From Cichorium intybus (taxonomy: Eukaryota; Streptophyta; Magnoliopsida; Asterales; Asteraceae), in NCBI GenBank assembly GCA_023525715.1, contig CM042012.1, positions 52,342,004 to 52,406,003 of the forward strand: a stretch of DNA of 64,000 nt, in the 5' to 3' direction. The notes below the pieces were generated by a model. That model worked only from the letters and a program-made list of their open reading frames with translations, did not search any database and was not told the origin of the DNA. Shown here in pieces: positions 37,101 to 50,324 of this stretch. Within the stretch, counting starts at the first letter, position 1; each line of letters begins with the position of its first letter. Made by a program: the position numbers and the translations under genes.

Positions 37101-38254
37101 ATCTCGGCTTCCATGAGAAAGTCAAAGAGTTTGGCTTCTCTAGGAGTGAAGACGAGTCTTGTGTATATGTCAAGTCTAGTAGGAGTATAGTCACTTTTCT
37201 GGTGTTGTATGTTGATGACATACTACTCATGGGAAACGACATTCCGACCTTGCAAGATGTCAAGTCTTGGCTCGGGAAGTGTTTCGCCATGAAAGACCTT
37301 GGAGAAGCTGCCTATATTCTCGGGATAAGAATACTTAGAGATAGAAAGAGAAAATTAATAGATCTAAGCCAGTGTACATATTTGGAAAAGGTGTTAAAAA
37401 CATTTAACATGGAAAATTCCAAAAAGGGAGAACTACCAATCCAGAGTAATGCCAAATTGAGTAAGACTCAAAGCCCGAGTACCGATGAGGAAATAGCTGA
37501 GATGAGTCGGGTACCATATGCTTCGGCAGTGGGGTCGATCATGTACGCTATGACATGTACTCGCCTCGACGTATCCTTTGCATTGAGCATGGTCAGTCGA
37601 TACCAGGGTAATTCTGGAAAGGCACACTGGATAGCGGTCAAGAACATACTCAAGTATCTGCGAAGGACAAAGAATATGGTATTAGTCCTTGGTGGCAGTG
37701 ATGACTTGAAAGTGAGTGGATATACAAATGCCAGCTTCCAGACAGATAGGGACAGTGGACGGTCCCAGTCGGGCTGGGTATTTCTTTTGAACGGTGGAGC
37801 GGTCACTTGGAAAAGTTCCAAGCAAGAAACTGTGGCTGATTCAACGTGCGAATCAGAGTACATTGCAGCGAGTGAAGCGTCTAAAGAAGCGGCTTGGCTG
37901 AAGAACTTTATCGGTGACCTTGGAGTTGTCCCAAGCATTCTGGAGCCGATGCAACTTTTCTACGATAATGAAGGAGCGGTCGCTTTGACAAAAGAACCAT
38001 GAGACCATGGAAAGTCCAGGCATATCGAAAGAAAGTACCACTACATTCGACATCAAGTAGAAGAAGGTCACTTACTGGTTAAGAGAGTATCATCGGAAGA
38101 CAATTCTGCTGATCCTTTGACTAAGGCACTAAGCAGGATCAAGCATAATCAGAATGTTCGGAGCATTGGTCTGAAGGTTGATATTAGTTTTAGTAATTGG
38201 ATAGATTTGAAACTTGTAAACAGTATAAATGTAATTGACTTGGTGATTTTATAA
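34147..38254 (+). pseudogene. Copia gag-pol polyprotein, full length but inactivated
   Basis: Start ATG at 34147 (MSSDQFVPHS). Order: gag; a CX2CX4HX4C zinc knuckle at 34953-34994 with a stop in the knuckle; protease (LDTG near 35092); a GAG-pre-integrase region (CLWHCRLGH) and integrase (HTDVCGPF, DRGGEY); reverse transcriptase (YVDD at 37208-37219); RNase H (ADSTCESEY). This is the copia order, with integrase before reverse transcriptase. Defects are stops at about 34312, 34429, 34981, 36739 and 38000, a frameshift near 35540, and a 26-bp tandem duplication at 36966 that shifts the frame in reverse transcriptase. The usual TAG end seen in the sister copy (31244) reads TGG here, so the frame runs on to TAA at 38254. 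It matches TNT1-like plant copia polyproteins; the exact lineage is not determined. Confidence 0.92.
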
Positions 38255-38959
38255 TTGAGATTTATAAATGAGTATTGTTACTACCTTTGTCAATTGTTTA
38301 TTATTATGTTTCTATATTTGCATGTTTAACTTCCTAAATAATTAGATTATTTAAATTTCCACAGTCGATCACACTGTTAGGGAGTAAGTGTGAACGAAGA
38401 CTGTCATGAATCGGTTGTAGATTGTCTAAGGAGTTAGACATTGCATCATGAGCAATGTTAAGAGGATAATATCCATTGATCTTTAAGTGGAGAGATATGA
38501 TCTGTAAATTGCAAGACAAGTGCTTATTGATAATGCGAAAACGCGCCGGTAACTCAGTGTTATAAAACGCATTGTTGTGAGTATTCTGACTAGCAAAAGG
38601 TATGGACATATAAGTCGAAACTTATCCGTCCCCTGACCCGATGGGAAACAGATATCTATGGGCCTCTCGATGATTTTGAAGTTGACTGAAAGTGTTGGCC
38701 AACCGGGACTAAATTGATGTGTTCAATTAGTAGTCTCAAAAGTCATATGCAAATCAGAAATCGACAAACAGAGTATCAGACCAAGATTGATCTTATCCAT
38801 GTCTGGAGTCTGAGAATATCTTGTTGGACGGAGGATCATCAGATCACTTATCTTTGGACAGAACTGACTAGGTTAGAGTTCAGGACAGTTTCTGGGAAAC
38901 TGATATTAAACAGAAGGTAAACAGACAATTAAAGTCATAGACTTATCCAAGTGGGAGAC
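38255..38959 (+). other. 3' untranslated region and polypurine tract of copia internal 2
   Basis: Non-coding. Same as 31245-32094 except for a deletion of about 120 bp near 38445. It ends in CCAAGTGGGAGAC at 38947-38959. Confidence 0.8.
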
Positions 38960-39727
38960 TGTTGGATTAGGTGTCTAAGCCATGACTTATAATTGTATTT
39001 ATCTTGTTAATAAAAGCAAAGTCCATTTGGGTTGCCCTCATAGCTGGAGGTTAGGATAGAGTTCGGTAGAGTAAAAGGTTGATTTATTAATTGTTTAATA
39101 AATCAATAGAATTAATTAAATGGTTTATTAATATATTTAAGTGTTAATATATTAATTAGAAACTATAATAATTAATTAAGATTTAATCTAAAATTAATTG
39201 GATTTAATTAAGTGATTAAATAAATTAATTAAAGGTGTAGGGACTGGTTTGCATTTATTCAATAGTTGAGTAACTGGCAGAGAGAAAACCAGGGACCAAA
39301 TTGGCGCCACCCTAGAGGCTTCTCCTAGGGTTGGCGAAAATCCTATTAGGGTTTTGGAAGCCTGGTCCAAGTGGTCAACAGGCTTGCCCGCTAAGGAGGC
39401 TCCTTAGGGTTTCAGGTGTACCCTTTGGGGGCTATAAAAGGAGGCACCTGGTACCTCTTTTTCTGCGCCATTTTTGACCTAAGAATACTTTGTTGGACTG
39501 TTTTCTCCATTGCTTTGGGTGTGACTTGCATTTGAGGGAGGATTGTTTTGCTGCTAGCTTCAAGGATCATAAGATCAAAAGGTTGGTTTTCTCAGTTTTG
39601 ATCTTTAGAAATTAATTGTTCCCTTAGGTTTTAGTTCTTATCTTCATAGAATAAAACATAGATCATCTTAGGGTTGCATGTGAACCATAAGTTATTATTT
39701 GTTCATTGATTGCATAGAAACCCTTCA
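38960..39727 (+). repeat. Copia LTR 3 (3')
   Basis: The 768-bp LTR ends CCCTTCA and is followed by the duplication GATTT (39728-39732), matching 1408-1412. TATA box at 39433-39440. Confidence 0.9.
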
Positions 39728-40690
39728 GATTTTGGAGGCCCTGTGCAATTTAATAATAAATGTAGGCCCCTAAACCTTGTAAATTCTACAAAATACAAAA
39801 AGTATGAATTGTAATGTTTATTTCATATGGTAATATATTTATTATACAAACTTTAATACAAATTATAAAATAAAAAATAGACATGCTTCTACTTGAAAAA
39901 ACGAATTCTTCTAGTATTCCCTGATATAATCTTGTCCTCTAATTTCTGATTTCAATTTCAGAGTCAGAATTCTGAAATGTAAACAGATTAACAAAAGATA
40001 AAATTAAAAAGATTAGAACCTCTAGCTCTGAATTCTGATTTCTGAAAATCATAAATTAATCAATCAAACATTAGCTCTTAATGTAAAATGTTATACCTTT
40101 GTTCGTGAAATCCACTAATCATGTTCTGATTTTCGGACACCAAAGAAGGACTCAGGGTGAACCGATGAACCGACTCAGTGAGGGAGGAAGGTAAACAACG
40201 AGCCAAAGAGGGAGAAACCGATTCTAGTTTTGACAATTTGACTTCTGATTATCTGATTTAGAAGAGCCGATTCCAATTCTAATAGTCCAATGAAGTGATG
40301 CTGCAATGTTTCTTATTTTTGAGAAATAGAAGATAGAAATCGGTTTTAATTTTTGATTTGAAAAAAGAAGGACGAACATTAGAAATATAGGATTTGAAAG
40401 ATACTGATTTCTGAATTCTGATTAGATTTTGAATGCCCTTTCCTCGCCATCAATCATCATTATCGTGTGTGTTTCGGTAAACAGCGAAGACAATCATTTC
40501 GATTTCCTTTCTCGTTCTCGATTTCCATGTTGTTCCCGATTTCCCTCTTTAAGCGCTTGGTGATTTTAGATATGCGTAAAAAATTGGCACGCATCTTTAT
40601 TCCTTTAACCTAATGAGCCCAATATACAATACTTCAAATTTTTGGGCCCTGTTTACTAGCACCTTTTGAACACCCCTTGGGGCCGGGCTG
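39728..40690. mobile_element. Right part of the hAT element
   Basis: It continues from 1412 after the copia TSD with TGGAGGCCCTGTGC, the usual subterminal sequence of this hAT type. It ends ...GGGGCCGGGCTG at 40690. The interior is AT-rich and non-coding. The right subterminal part (TTTGGGCCCTG near 40640) mirrors the left subterminal GGCCCTG. Confidence 0.78.
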
Positions 40691-40698
40691 TTTTTCAT
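40691..40698. repeat. Right 8-bp target-site duplication of the hAT element
   Basis: TTTTTCAT, identical to 1385-1392. Confidence 0.85.
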
Positions 40699-40744
40699 GA
40701 ATAGTAGAAGTAAGGTAGCCATTAATGTGAACAACATAAATTGG

Positions 40745-41050
40745 TTTTGCAATCCCCTCGACGCATCCTACAAATGCATAAGGTCCTGGGTTCGGGGTAT
40801 TTATTTTTACAATCTACTTTGTTGTTTAAAAATGAAGTGCAACAGTTTATGTCCTATAGAAAATACGAAGCATATTAGACTTAAAACTTTAATTTATTGT
40901 TGATCTAATGATAAAATATTTTCATTAGCTTATGGAAAATGTTCATTCATTTATTTAGTTTCTTTGAGGTTCCTTTTTTATTTTCTATTAGGACCAGGTC
41001 ATATTTTCTCCAATTTTGATTTCTCTTCAAGCTTGCAGAGAACTATCACC
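40745..41050 (+). repeat. Diverged dispersed repeat, copy A
   Basis: About 305 bp that align, with many substitutions and small indels, to 42955-43265 in the same orientation. Shared stretches include GGTATTTATTTTTA, TTATGTCCTATAGAAA and CTCCAATTTTGATTTCTCTT. The family is unknown to me. A weak box-B-like GGTTCGGGG lies in it, but there is no matching box A, so I do not call it a SINE. Confidence 0.7.
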
Positions 41051-41560
41051 ATGTTTTGCTAACTACAAAAATTCATGGAATTTCAAATCCTTCAAATCAA
41101 ACTAATAATTGAGTTACTCATGGAATTTAAAGGACATACCAGTATCAGAAGATAGTATCAGAACAGATTACCAAATTGTATTATTCCAAAATTATTGTTA
41201 ATAGGAGTTACAATCATTTATCACTCCTTAATTTCACACTATAAATAAGAAATCAAAATATCTCTTATATCCTTTAATTATGTATGTAACTTCTAATAAA
41301 AAGGAGATCCACATACGTTTTAGCATAGGCAATGACAAAGATTGTGGTCCCACGTTCTACAATGCCCACCCTTTCAGTTACTGCAGTTTTCCATGCAACA
41401 TTTGTCAGAATTTTGCATATCATGTAGTTTATTTGCATTACATTGCATTTTAATATCGTGACAACACTTATTGGCAGCCATCAATGGTCTCCAACATTGT
41501 GCTGCAAACAATGCTAACAAAATACTTAAAAAAGAATGCATTTAATATATGGCTTATATA
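41051..41560. other. Unassigned AT-rich DNA
   Basis: No reading frame, transposon end or RNA gene recognised. Confidence 0.4.
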
Positions 41561-42013
41561 TATACAACAAAGGAACCGGATTTAGAATATCTTAAGATTG
41601 GGGTTTTGGAGGGAAATATCAATCAGTGGACTTTGTTGTTTGAGCCGGTAAGTCCGAAAAGGGTGGCCCGTAGGGCATTTATGTACCTCACTACCTAAGA
41701 TCGTCTGGTCTGGGATAGTGTTTTCGAAAGCTCGTTACACAAACAACATTGAAACACATGGATAATTCCTTAACGGCCTTTAGAATCAGAATGAGTAAGT
41801 GCACTCTTGTGAACTGAAAATTTGTAATCAAGTGTTTTTTAGAAATTCGTGATTCCCAAAGGGTATTTTGGTCAATTTTCCAAAAATCATTTTCATGTAA
41901 CTTTTCGAATACAATAAACTTTGAAACTGAAGACATTAAAAAATGTTTGAGTCTTTGTTAGAATTTGTTAAAAACTTCACTTGTTTGGGGACAACCAAGG
42001 CACAAGTGTGGGG
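41561..42013 (+). mobile_element. Truncated internal 3' end of an Athila-like gypsy element
   Basis: A non-coding stretch that ends GGCACAAGTGTGGGG immediately before an LTR start, as in the polypurine region of Athila-type plant gypsy elements. The left boundary is approximate. No gag, pol or envelope-like frame remains. Confidence 0.55.
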
Positions 42014-42976
42014 TGTTTGATAACGCCAAGTAATATCAAGTATTATAGTCGTTATTTAGCCGGGTTTTAGTTAGTTTATCCTTCTTAATTGACTATAATC
42101 ACTTACTTTTGTGCGAAAGTGCTTTGAAATATTTTTAGTGCAAATACGGAGTTTTTATGCAATTTGGGAGAAGTTACGGGACAAAACGGACGAAGTAGCA
42201 AAACCAGGCGATTTTAGCGGTGCTAACGTCTGGAAAATTCAAATTCTTCGCTTTTAAGTTTCAGACGCGCGTGGAAGTTTCAAGAAGCAAGGATTAGCGC
42301 CGCTAACTTCCAAGTTAGCGATGCTAATGTCCTGAAACGATAAAATCTTGGATTTTGAATTTCAAAGTCCGAGATAACGGGATCTGGATAAGGGCCGTGT
42401 CGTGGGAAGAGCTAGGACGCGCTGCGGGACCTCGAAATTCTACCACTATAAATACCGGACCCCGTACGCCTTTAGAGGGATCCCGGGCACCACAGAGGGA
42501 TCTGAAAGTACTTTCGTCACATTTTCAGTCTCAATCGATAGTTTGGTTAGTTGTTTGGTTTTTCTATTGTTTATCAACTCGGTATCGAGGTATTTCGGAA
42601 TTGGAATTTCCGTGGATTACTCGATGTTTGTTTGGATTCGTTGAGTAGTTTCTGATTTTAGTATTCGAATAGTTGGTAGTTTAGATCTGAATATTTGATT
42701 GTTTGGTTTTGGATTTGAGTTTGGTTTGGATTTATAAAACTAAGCATTCAGTTATTTGTGGTTTTCTCGATCTGCAATCAAGTCTGAGTTCGTTTTGGTT
42801 TTTGTGTGTTTCCCACGTTTTATTGATCCGCCGTCTATAGAGTGACACTATAGATCGGTTTATCGACACAAAATGCCAACCACTGACTCCACGGTTCGAC
42901 CTTTACTTGCCACTAGCTAATGAGCTGTAAGGTTAAATCTAGTATTTTTGACCGCATCGACGACTGCGACGTGTCA
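42014..42976 (+). repeat. Athila-like gypsy 3' LTR
   Basis: The 963-bp LTR starts TGTTTGATAACGCC and ends GCGACGTGTCA. A TATA box (TATAAATA) lies at 42447-42454. Three copies of the inverted repeat type TTAGCGNNGCTAA occur at 42214-42226, 42294-42306 and 42315-42327. No matching 5' LTR is in the window. Confidence 0.65.
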
Positions 42977-43265
42977 TGCATCCTACACATGGCCGATCTC
43001 CTAGGTTCAAGGTATTTATTTTTATATTCTACTTTGTTGTTAAAAACGAAGTACAACAATTTATGTCCTATAGAAATTGTAAAGCATATTAGACTAAACA
43101 TTTAAATGTCTTTATGATCCAATGATAAAATATTTTTCATTACTTATTGAAAATTGTCATTCATATCGTTAGTTTGTTTGAGCTTCCCTTTTTCTTTTCT
43201 ATTAGGATTGGGTCCTATTTCTCCAATTTTGATTTCTCTTAAAGTTTGTAGAGAACTGTTGACGT
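42977..43265 (+). repeat. Diverged dispersed repeat, copy B
   Basis: It begins directly after the Athila-like LTR with GCATCCTAC and aligns to 40757-41050 in the same orientation. It is either duplicated flank or two copies of one old repeat family. Confidence 0.65.
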
Positions 43266-45613
43266 GTGCAGACGTTGATGCGGTAAAAAATAAGTAAACC
43301 TTACTCCTCTATTAACAAAGATAAATAAGGGTCGAACCAAGGTTGAAATGGTAATAATTTTATACGGAAATGCTTTTAATACCGGTGGCGAATCCAAGAT
43401 TCGATGTAACGTGTATCCAATTTTATTAAAGTGGCAAAATTAATGGGCCGAAAATGTTTGTTACTAGGTCAAATGAACCACTAATAATACAATCTTATTC
43501 AAGTATAATATTGAGCTTAATATCAAAGATTAAACATAATTTTAAAAATAGTAGTCAATGTTGGACAAGTCTTCACGACGAGTTTTCATATTTTAAAAAA
43601 ATATATATAGAAAGGTAGAGAGCGATATACATAGGTGTAGAGAGAGAAAATGTATGGTAGAGGGTGTCAGAGAGGGGCAAAAACACTAAGCTAGACACAG
43701 AGTTTAATCAGCCAGCGAAATCTATCCGTCGAAAAGCCAAGAGTGCAAAAGTAGCAGAGAATGAGGGAAACGGCATCCAAGAAACTCCAAAGACATAAAA
43801 ACATGTATTTTTTTGTTAAATTTAGGAGTTTTTTTCACTAGTTTACTTCTTTTTTGCTTTTTTTTTTCCTTCACCTTCCATATTATCCTATTTTATAATT
43901 TGCTAATGTAAACGATCAAAAATTAAAAATATATTTTGATATCCGATAAAACAGTTTTTCTTTTTTTTAAGCATCTCAATATACAATTGTTAATTGATTC
44001 GGTTCACTCTACAAAGTTTAATGGTGTCCATCTAAATAATTTAAATATGTCCATCTAACCAATACAGTATAGTCTCTAAAAAAATTCCAACCAAAGGGGT
44101 ATCCATGGATACCTATGATTGAATGTAGAATCGCCCTTGTTTAGTACCTTATATCCAACATCACAACCTTCCTTGTCGGCAATTGTGGACTCGTGTTGTA
44201 CTAATATCAGACTGTCAACATATTCTCCTTAATGAACGACATAGCTATTCGGATCCACCTCACAAAGTTTGGATTCACACTTGGGCCTTCACTCCCGATG
44301 CTGGATTCACTTGGACTATAGAAGGTTGGGCCTAATATTATCGAAGATAGAATTATATCCTTTGTTACTGAAGGTGAACCTCAGATTGCTAAGCATTCTA
44401 GTCCTTCGTTAATGAAGGTACTTCAACGTTGTTTACTAGCAACTAACGAAGCTGGTCCATTTAATTAACTATTAAAGGTGGGCTTTGTTTAAAGCAGATG
44501 GGCTTCTATTTCATATCAAGCAAACTGGGTTTATGAAGATACAAATGTTTGGTACTTTTGTTAATCCTTTGGTACTTCCGTTTTCATTCATGAGGTTTCC
44601 CACTTACTTTTCTTGCGCTGCTTCGGTTTGTTTTGTCAAGATCGGTGCTTTGGTTATTATTCTCATTCACTTGATTCGGTTATACTTTAAAGCATAATCA
44701 TCGTTGAATCATGCCTTTTTGAAGTACTAATACATATCCGGAGAAAATTATTGTACATATTCGGATGTTCATTACACTTTTTTTCATTCATATGCAAGTC
44801 AAAGGTGATCTGAAAAGTCACAAACCCAACAACGTCAATTTTATTTTATTTTTTTATACTTTTCGAATTTGGAACTTACTATTTATTTCACATCTTTAGG
44901 GAGAGTTTAACATTGATATATCCGTTCGAGCACATTCCCATACCCACTGGAAGGTTTTATGATCTTGTTTAGATAAAAAAAAGTGAGAGAATTTAGTATT
45001 ACCATTTGAAAGAAGATTATAACATTTTGGATTTGGAACTTACTTCTTTGTTGAAGTTGGGTGTATTTTTTTAGGTCTCGTGTTGAGCACTTGGGTTTGC
45101 TCTGAGTGCTGTGGCATTGTGATCGATTCGAGTTTGGTTCTTCTTGAGTGACTTTGGCTGAAAATCAAGATTTTGGATTATTACATGACACTTTTGGGTG
45201 ATTATACTTTTGGCGATTGTTCTTTATGAATATTTTCAAAGGCCAATGTGACTTTAACAGGAAGTTCTTCATGATTATGAGGTGATTCGGGTTTTGATTC
45301 CGAAGTATGTCCTTATGGCGGGTTTGATCATAAGATGCTTATTTTTGGGATTGCTTTAGTTGCTCAAGGATGAGTTTTCCCTTTGGAGAAAGACTTTGTA
45401 CTGTCACAATCCTAGAACCCGTTTTGGAAGACAACCGAAGAATTGAGATTTCTTGATTGCTTCTACATTTCACGTCACTATTGATTTTCTTATTTTTCTA
45501 GTTGCTCATTTTGGAACTTAGAGTCACGCCGTCCATTCCAAACTTTGAGGGAAAGAATGTTGGGTGCAAAGCTTTACATTGGATGATTACTTTTTGACTT
45601 GAAAGGCCCACTA
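43266..45613. other. Unassigned DNA, possibly old transposon debris
   Basis: No supportable gene. The stretch near 43387 (GGTGGCGAATCC) and the one near 44090-44137 (GGGGTATCCATGGATACC and following) faintly resemble opposite ends of a small DNA transposon, but termini and TSD could not be fixed. Short frames such as 44485-44697 show no domain. Confidence 0.35.
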
Positions 45614-46903
45614 TGTAACGCCCCAAGAACCGACACCGAGTATATATTACATTTACGCCAATTTAATACAATTTTCTACAAAAAAACAAGAGTCTTTTCA
45701 CCCGTTTAGTCATGCATTGTACTCATCATGCACAACTCATCACTAAATGATTAATACCTACTGTGTGGTTGCAAGTACTTGTTATGCAAACATCGATAGA
45801 TTATCATCAATAAATCACCAATTGGCAATTTACTCGTTATACTATATATTGCACCACAACATACACAATGACACAACAACAGATTCACAAGCAGTAAATA
45901 TAATCACATATGACGTAACACATATTGAAACACCAAAGTAATGCTACATAAAGTTACTCACCTCGTGAAACGTGTAAAATAATCTCCTCGATCCTAGTTG
46001 TATCATCGTTCTTGTTGTCCCCAACTACTGTTCAATCTCCAAATAAACATACTTATTCAACTACTTGAGACAAAATCCCTTAATCTCATTAAACAAATGA
46101 GTTTTACCACTACAAAGCATATATCGCTGCTATCTATAAGACATAGCATCACTAACTTTGAATATCATACATAGCGTCGCTACCGATGAACTCAGCCCCA
46201 ATTCATCATCTGAATCGTTCAAGACCACCTTTTTATTAGGGCTTTTGCAATCAGTAAACACCTTTAATTTATCAGAGGACCCCAACCTCTGAATTCGTCC
46301 ATAACACCTTTATATCAGGATTAAACCCTAATTTCACCAACTTCCCAAATACATATGCAAATTAAGACACCACACACCAAAATCACCTCTTATCACCTTG
46401 ATATACGAATTACATTACCTCACCAAAAATTGTAATCACTAAGGTTTACATAATTGAACCCATTACAACTTAATTCAACAAAACACTTTAAAAGCATGAG
46501 GTAATACCTTAAGAAGATCATGGATTCACCAATAATACTTCCTTCTTGAATTCATGCTTCAAAATTCATCTCTCAAACACCTAAGCTCGACTATCCTCTT
46601 TTGGAACTATTTGGAGACTGATGAATGAGTCCAAATGACCGACAATAGGTCCTTTAATAGAATCTGACTCACCGAAGTTAGCATCGTAACTAATAAATTT
46701 AGCGCTGCTATCGTTACCGACAACATTTAGAGTCACTACCTTCCCACGGTAACGTCGCTAACCACTCACCTGTCCTTACCTGGATCGCGATACACATCTT
46801 TGTAGCGCCGCTATCTAACAACTTTAGCGCCGCTATCTTCCTTGTTCCTTGAAACCTCATATAATTTCTCGTTTATTCCATTTCATGAAAAATGGGTGTT
46901 ACA
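45614..46903 (-). repeat. LTR of a deleted minus-strand gypsy element
   Basis: The 1290-bp LTR reads TGTAACGCCCC at its left end and GGGTGTTACA at its right end. A polypurine-type sequence (AAGGGGGTGGAACT on the minus strand) follows on the internal side, so this is the 3' LTR of a minus-strand element. It contains several TAGCGNNGCTA inverted repeats (46172, 46700, 46803, 46825). No 5' LTR of this element is visible to the right. Confidence 0.75.
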
Positions 46904-47380
46904 AGTTCCACCCCCTTGAAAAGATTTTGTCATCGGAATCTCATATGAATATATCGTTCCTAATTCACCTATAGCACACCATCCAACAAAATTCCAATTT
47001 CTCGTTAGGAAATTTACACCTCTAAATTCCACCTTTCACCTCTGGCAGTGATAGGTTTGATTGCTAAGGATATGATCCTATCAACCATAACCACAACCAT
47101 ATTTGTACTCGTTTAATTTACACTGACTCATTTAAAACACAACTTTCTTAGCATTCACCAAACATTAGTTTGAACTAACACCTATTACAGCATATTATCC
47201 GAAGTTAGCTATACATAATAGCTAATACATCCAATAGACACCAAAACACTACATTAGGTCTTTTCCCTTCCTCCTCCTTGCGCAGTCTCAATGGAGATGA
47301 TCGCGTTCTCCACAGCTAAAACACCTCGGACCTGTCTCGATACAATCCTCGCCTTATGACCAAATTCACCACGCTAAAAA
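46904..47380 (-). pseudogene. Gag zinc-knuckle remnant of the deleted gypsy element
   Basis: On the minus strand near 47290-47370 the sequence encodes a degenerate double zinc knuckle (GEFGHKAR, then CFSCGERDHLH, a stop, DC). Almost nothing lies between gag and the LTR, so pol is deleted. The gag continues on the other side of a 10.7-kb insertion, at 58083. Confidence 0.6.
47376..47380. repeat. Left target-site duplication AAAAA of the 47-58 kb chromovirus
   Basis: AAAAA precedes the LTR at 47381 and recurs at 58083-58087. Low complexity weakens it, but joining the flanks through one copy restores a continuous gag frame around a zinc knuckle. Confidence 0.7.
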
Positions 47381-50312
47381 TGTAACGCCCCAAAAATTTG
47401 TCCATTTTTTTTTAAAAAACTTAATAACGTTAAAAGCGCATTGGCGTGATCATTAACATAGTTTTTAGAAAGTTTTCATATTGCTATGGTTTCAATACGT
47501 TCATGTCTATAAGACATGAATACCAAAATATGGTTCAACAAAAACATCAAGTTTGCAAGTTCACAACCACGGGCGTTACAATTTCATATCAAATAAACCA
47601 TAGCAAGCAAGAAGAGGATTAACCATAAACAAAAGCTGGAGATTATATAATGTTCCACTCCATCTAATCTCCCAAAAGCATTCTAGCATAGCAGTCTTGA
47701 CATCTTAAACTTTCGAGCTTGATCCTGAGATATATGGCATTAAAATAAAAAAAATACGTAAGACGAAACGTCTCGTGAGCTACATGGGTTTTAGACTCAT
47801 AGTAGATTTTGAAACTTAAACAATATATTCAGGTCAATACGAATCATACAAAATAGATGCACATGCAATGCATGATTCTCACATTAATGCAAGCTAACGG
47901 GCTTCCTACCCGCATCATAGGGTCTAAAAAGACCGTGTCATTATTTATGACAATAGCTTACGGTTATTCACCGCATCATAGGGTCTAAAAAGACCAAATC
48001 ACGTTTTTCGTGATTATTAAGCTTACCAAAACAGGAGAACGAATCGCCCCATTTTGGCATCATAGGAGACTTCTACTTCGCGACAGGAGGTACCATCCCA
48101 GTAGAGTCTTATTGTCCCGTTACGGGGACGTGTCTGGACCTTACTCGACTCATATGCATTCACACTGCGTGCATGCTCAAAATACTGCTTTTCTTTTGTA
48201 CAAAATAATAGTACAATGCCATGAGATGCATGTGTGATAATATAAATATTATTAGTTTGACTTTCCACAAGCTTTGGATAAAATCATATCATATATATCA
48301 CCATATTTTAAAGAAAAAGCATATTAAGGCATATAACGTATCTTGGAAATTCTCACATAATTTCATAATTATAGTTTCAAAAAAAAAAACGTAAACATTT
48401 TTCTTATTAAAGCCATGTATCCCGTGATGGGAAAAATCCTCATGTACTCACCTTGGTAGCTAGGTTCGTCTAGCTACGGCACTCCACTAGCTCTTGCCTT
48501 ATTTACCTCCGCACTCGTTAACGTCTATACCGATAATATAGGAAATTAGTAATATATTCAAATGTTAACATACTTCATATGTTAAATGAGTCTCGTTCCT
48601 ATAACTCTTATTAGAAGAGTTTAATATTTACGTTATTCTAAAATATTCCAATTTTAGTCTTTCGACAATTTAAGCGTCCTTTATAAGTATACTATTTCAA
48701 CATTTTTAAATCAAAGACTACAACATATGAATACACTAACTTTTTAGCTTTTAACATGGTGTGTTCTTCACACGTTTTTGATCCAAGGAATCACAATTCC
48801 ATCATGTCGATTCCATTCCATTGTCCAATTTCCAATGTTTAATACTAACTTGCACCAAGTTCCTTATATCAAGTGTTGAAAAAAATTTAGCCCAAAACAG
48901 ATTATCTCTACCATAACTTAGCCATCAAGATCATAAAATTAGTGGTTCTTCATTTATTTCAACTTTTCTCAAATATGTACCAAGGTATTCAAACTCAATA
49001 TTCAAAATCTTCATTATACCTGTAACTTTTGACCCATAACAGTGAAAGAAACAAGGATTTGTGCTCAAATCTCAACACTTTACTAGCATGCATTCATAAT
49101 TCCGTCTCAGATGTTCAAAAATTAGGTATGATATGTGTTTTTGAACTCACAACAATAAAAGAACCCAAAATCCATGTTAGATTTCGACATGCATGTAAAA
49201 TTTTCGGGTTTTAGGAGCTAGGGTTTACTAAAAATAGAATATACCTTTCTGATTTCTACCCAAAGACCCGATTTTTGCTGAAATTAATCAAAGGATTAAG
49301 CAAGAAATCAACTCAGAAGGTTTCCCGACCTCGCCTAGTCGCCGCCGACCACCGAGAGTGCCAGAATCGGCGCCGCCGGCGCTGCACTTCGTCTTCCTCG
49401 CGACTGTCTTCAAGCACCACTGCTATTGCAGCCCTCCTTTACACCCTCCTGCTCGAAAATAGCTTTCCAGCCCGTCACTCTCCTTGCTCACTCTCAAACT
49501 CGTGCACACACACACACAATCCACAGGTGTGTGTGTGTGTGTGTTTTTGCTTCTACCCGATTTCTCTTTCCCTCCTCTCTTTTTGATTTTGTTTTTGCGT
49601 AACCTGGGAAAAAAACGAGACCCACAGACTTAAAGAACAGGTGGCTGATTTTTAAATCAGAAATTACGAAATTACCCTTATTCCAGACTTAAGACTAAGA
49701 CGACTCTTCTTAGTCTAAGTTTTACTCGATTCTATAAGACTAAGACGAGTCATCTTAGTCCAAAGAAAATTCCAGCTTTTCTCTTTATTCTTCCTTGACT
49801 TTACTAGGGCATAACTCCTTCATATGATGTCCAAATGTTACATACTTTACACCTCTAGAAAGCTGAGAATGAGCTCTACGACTTTCATCTACTGACCTTG
49901 GTCTGTATCTTGATGGATTTTCCGTTATTAACCCTTGAAAATGACTCCTTGGTCATTTTTGTCACTTTTGGGCCATTTTAAAAACTTCATAACTCCTTCG
50001 TTACAACTCCAAATGACCCGATTCTTTTTCCTATATTTTTGTTATCTTAAATACTAACAAAGTAATCTTGAATGAACTCTTCCTAATTCCTGTTAGATTT
50101 TGAGATATTAATTTTTGAAGATAGCTCAATAAAATTTTCACTTTTAGTCCTTTATACGATTTCGTTTCTACTCGGGTTCATATGTTACTATCATGTTACT
50201 AGAGTAACGTTCTTAATATTATAAAGATATTATGACATGTTTTTGCACATATAAGGTATTAGATTTATCAAAAACTAAATTCATGTAATTCAAGAAAGTT
50301 TTAGTTGTCACA
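47381..50312 (-). repeat. 3' LTR (left) of the chromovirus
   Basis: The 2932-bp LTR reads TGTAACGCCCC to GTTGTCACA on the plus strand. It contains a run of short hairpins at about 47905-48025, with a 25-bp block repeated twice, a (GT)n stretch near 49526, and a GC-rich stretch near 49330-49400. Confidence 0.9.
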
Positions 50313-50324
50313 ATTACCTCCCCC

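Noticed and set aside
43377..44140. Possible small DNA transposon (GGTGGCGAATCC on the left, GGGTATCCATGGATACC on the right)
   Set aside because: Termini do not match well enough and no TSD could be identified.
49275..49586. A 103-codon frame in the chromovirus LTR (also 57044-57373)
   Set aside because: It differs in frame and end between the two LTRs because of a (GT)n tract. It is GC-rich LTR sequence.
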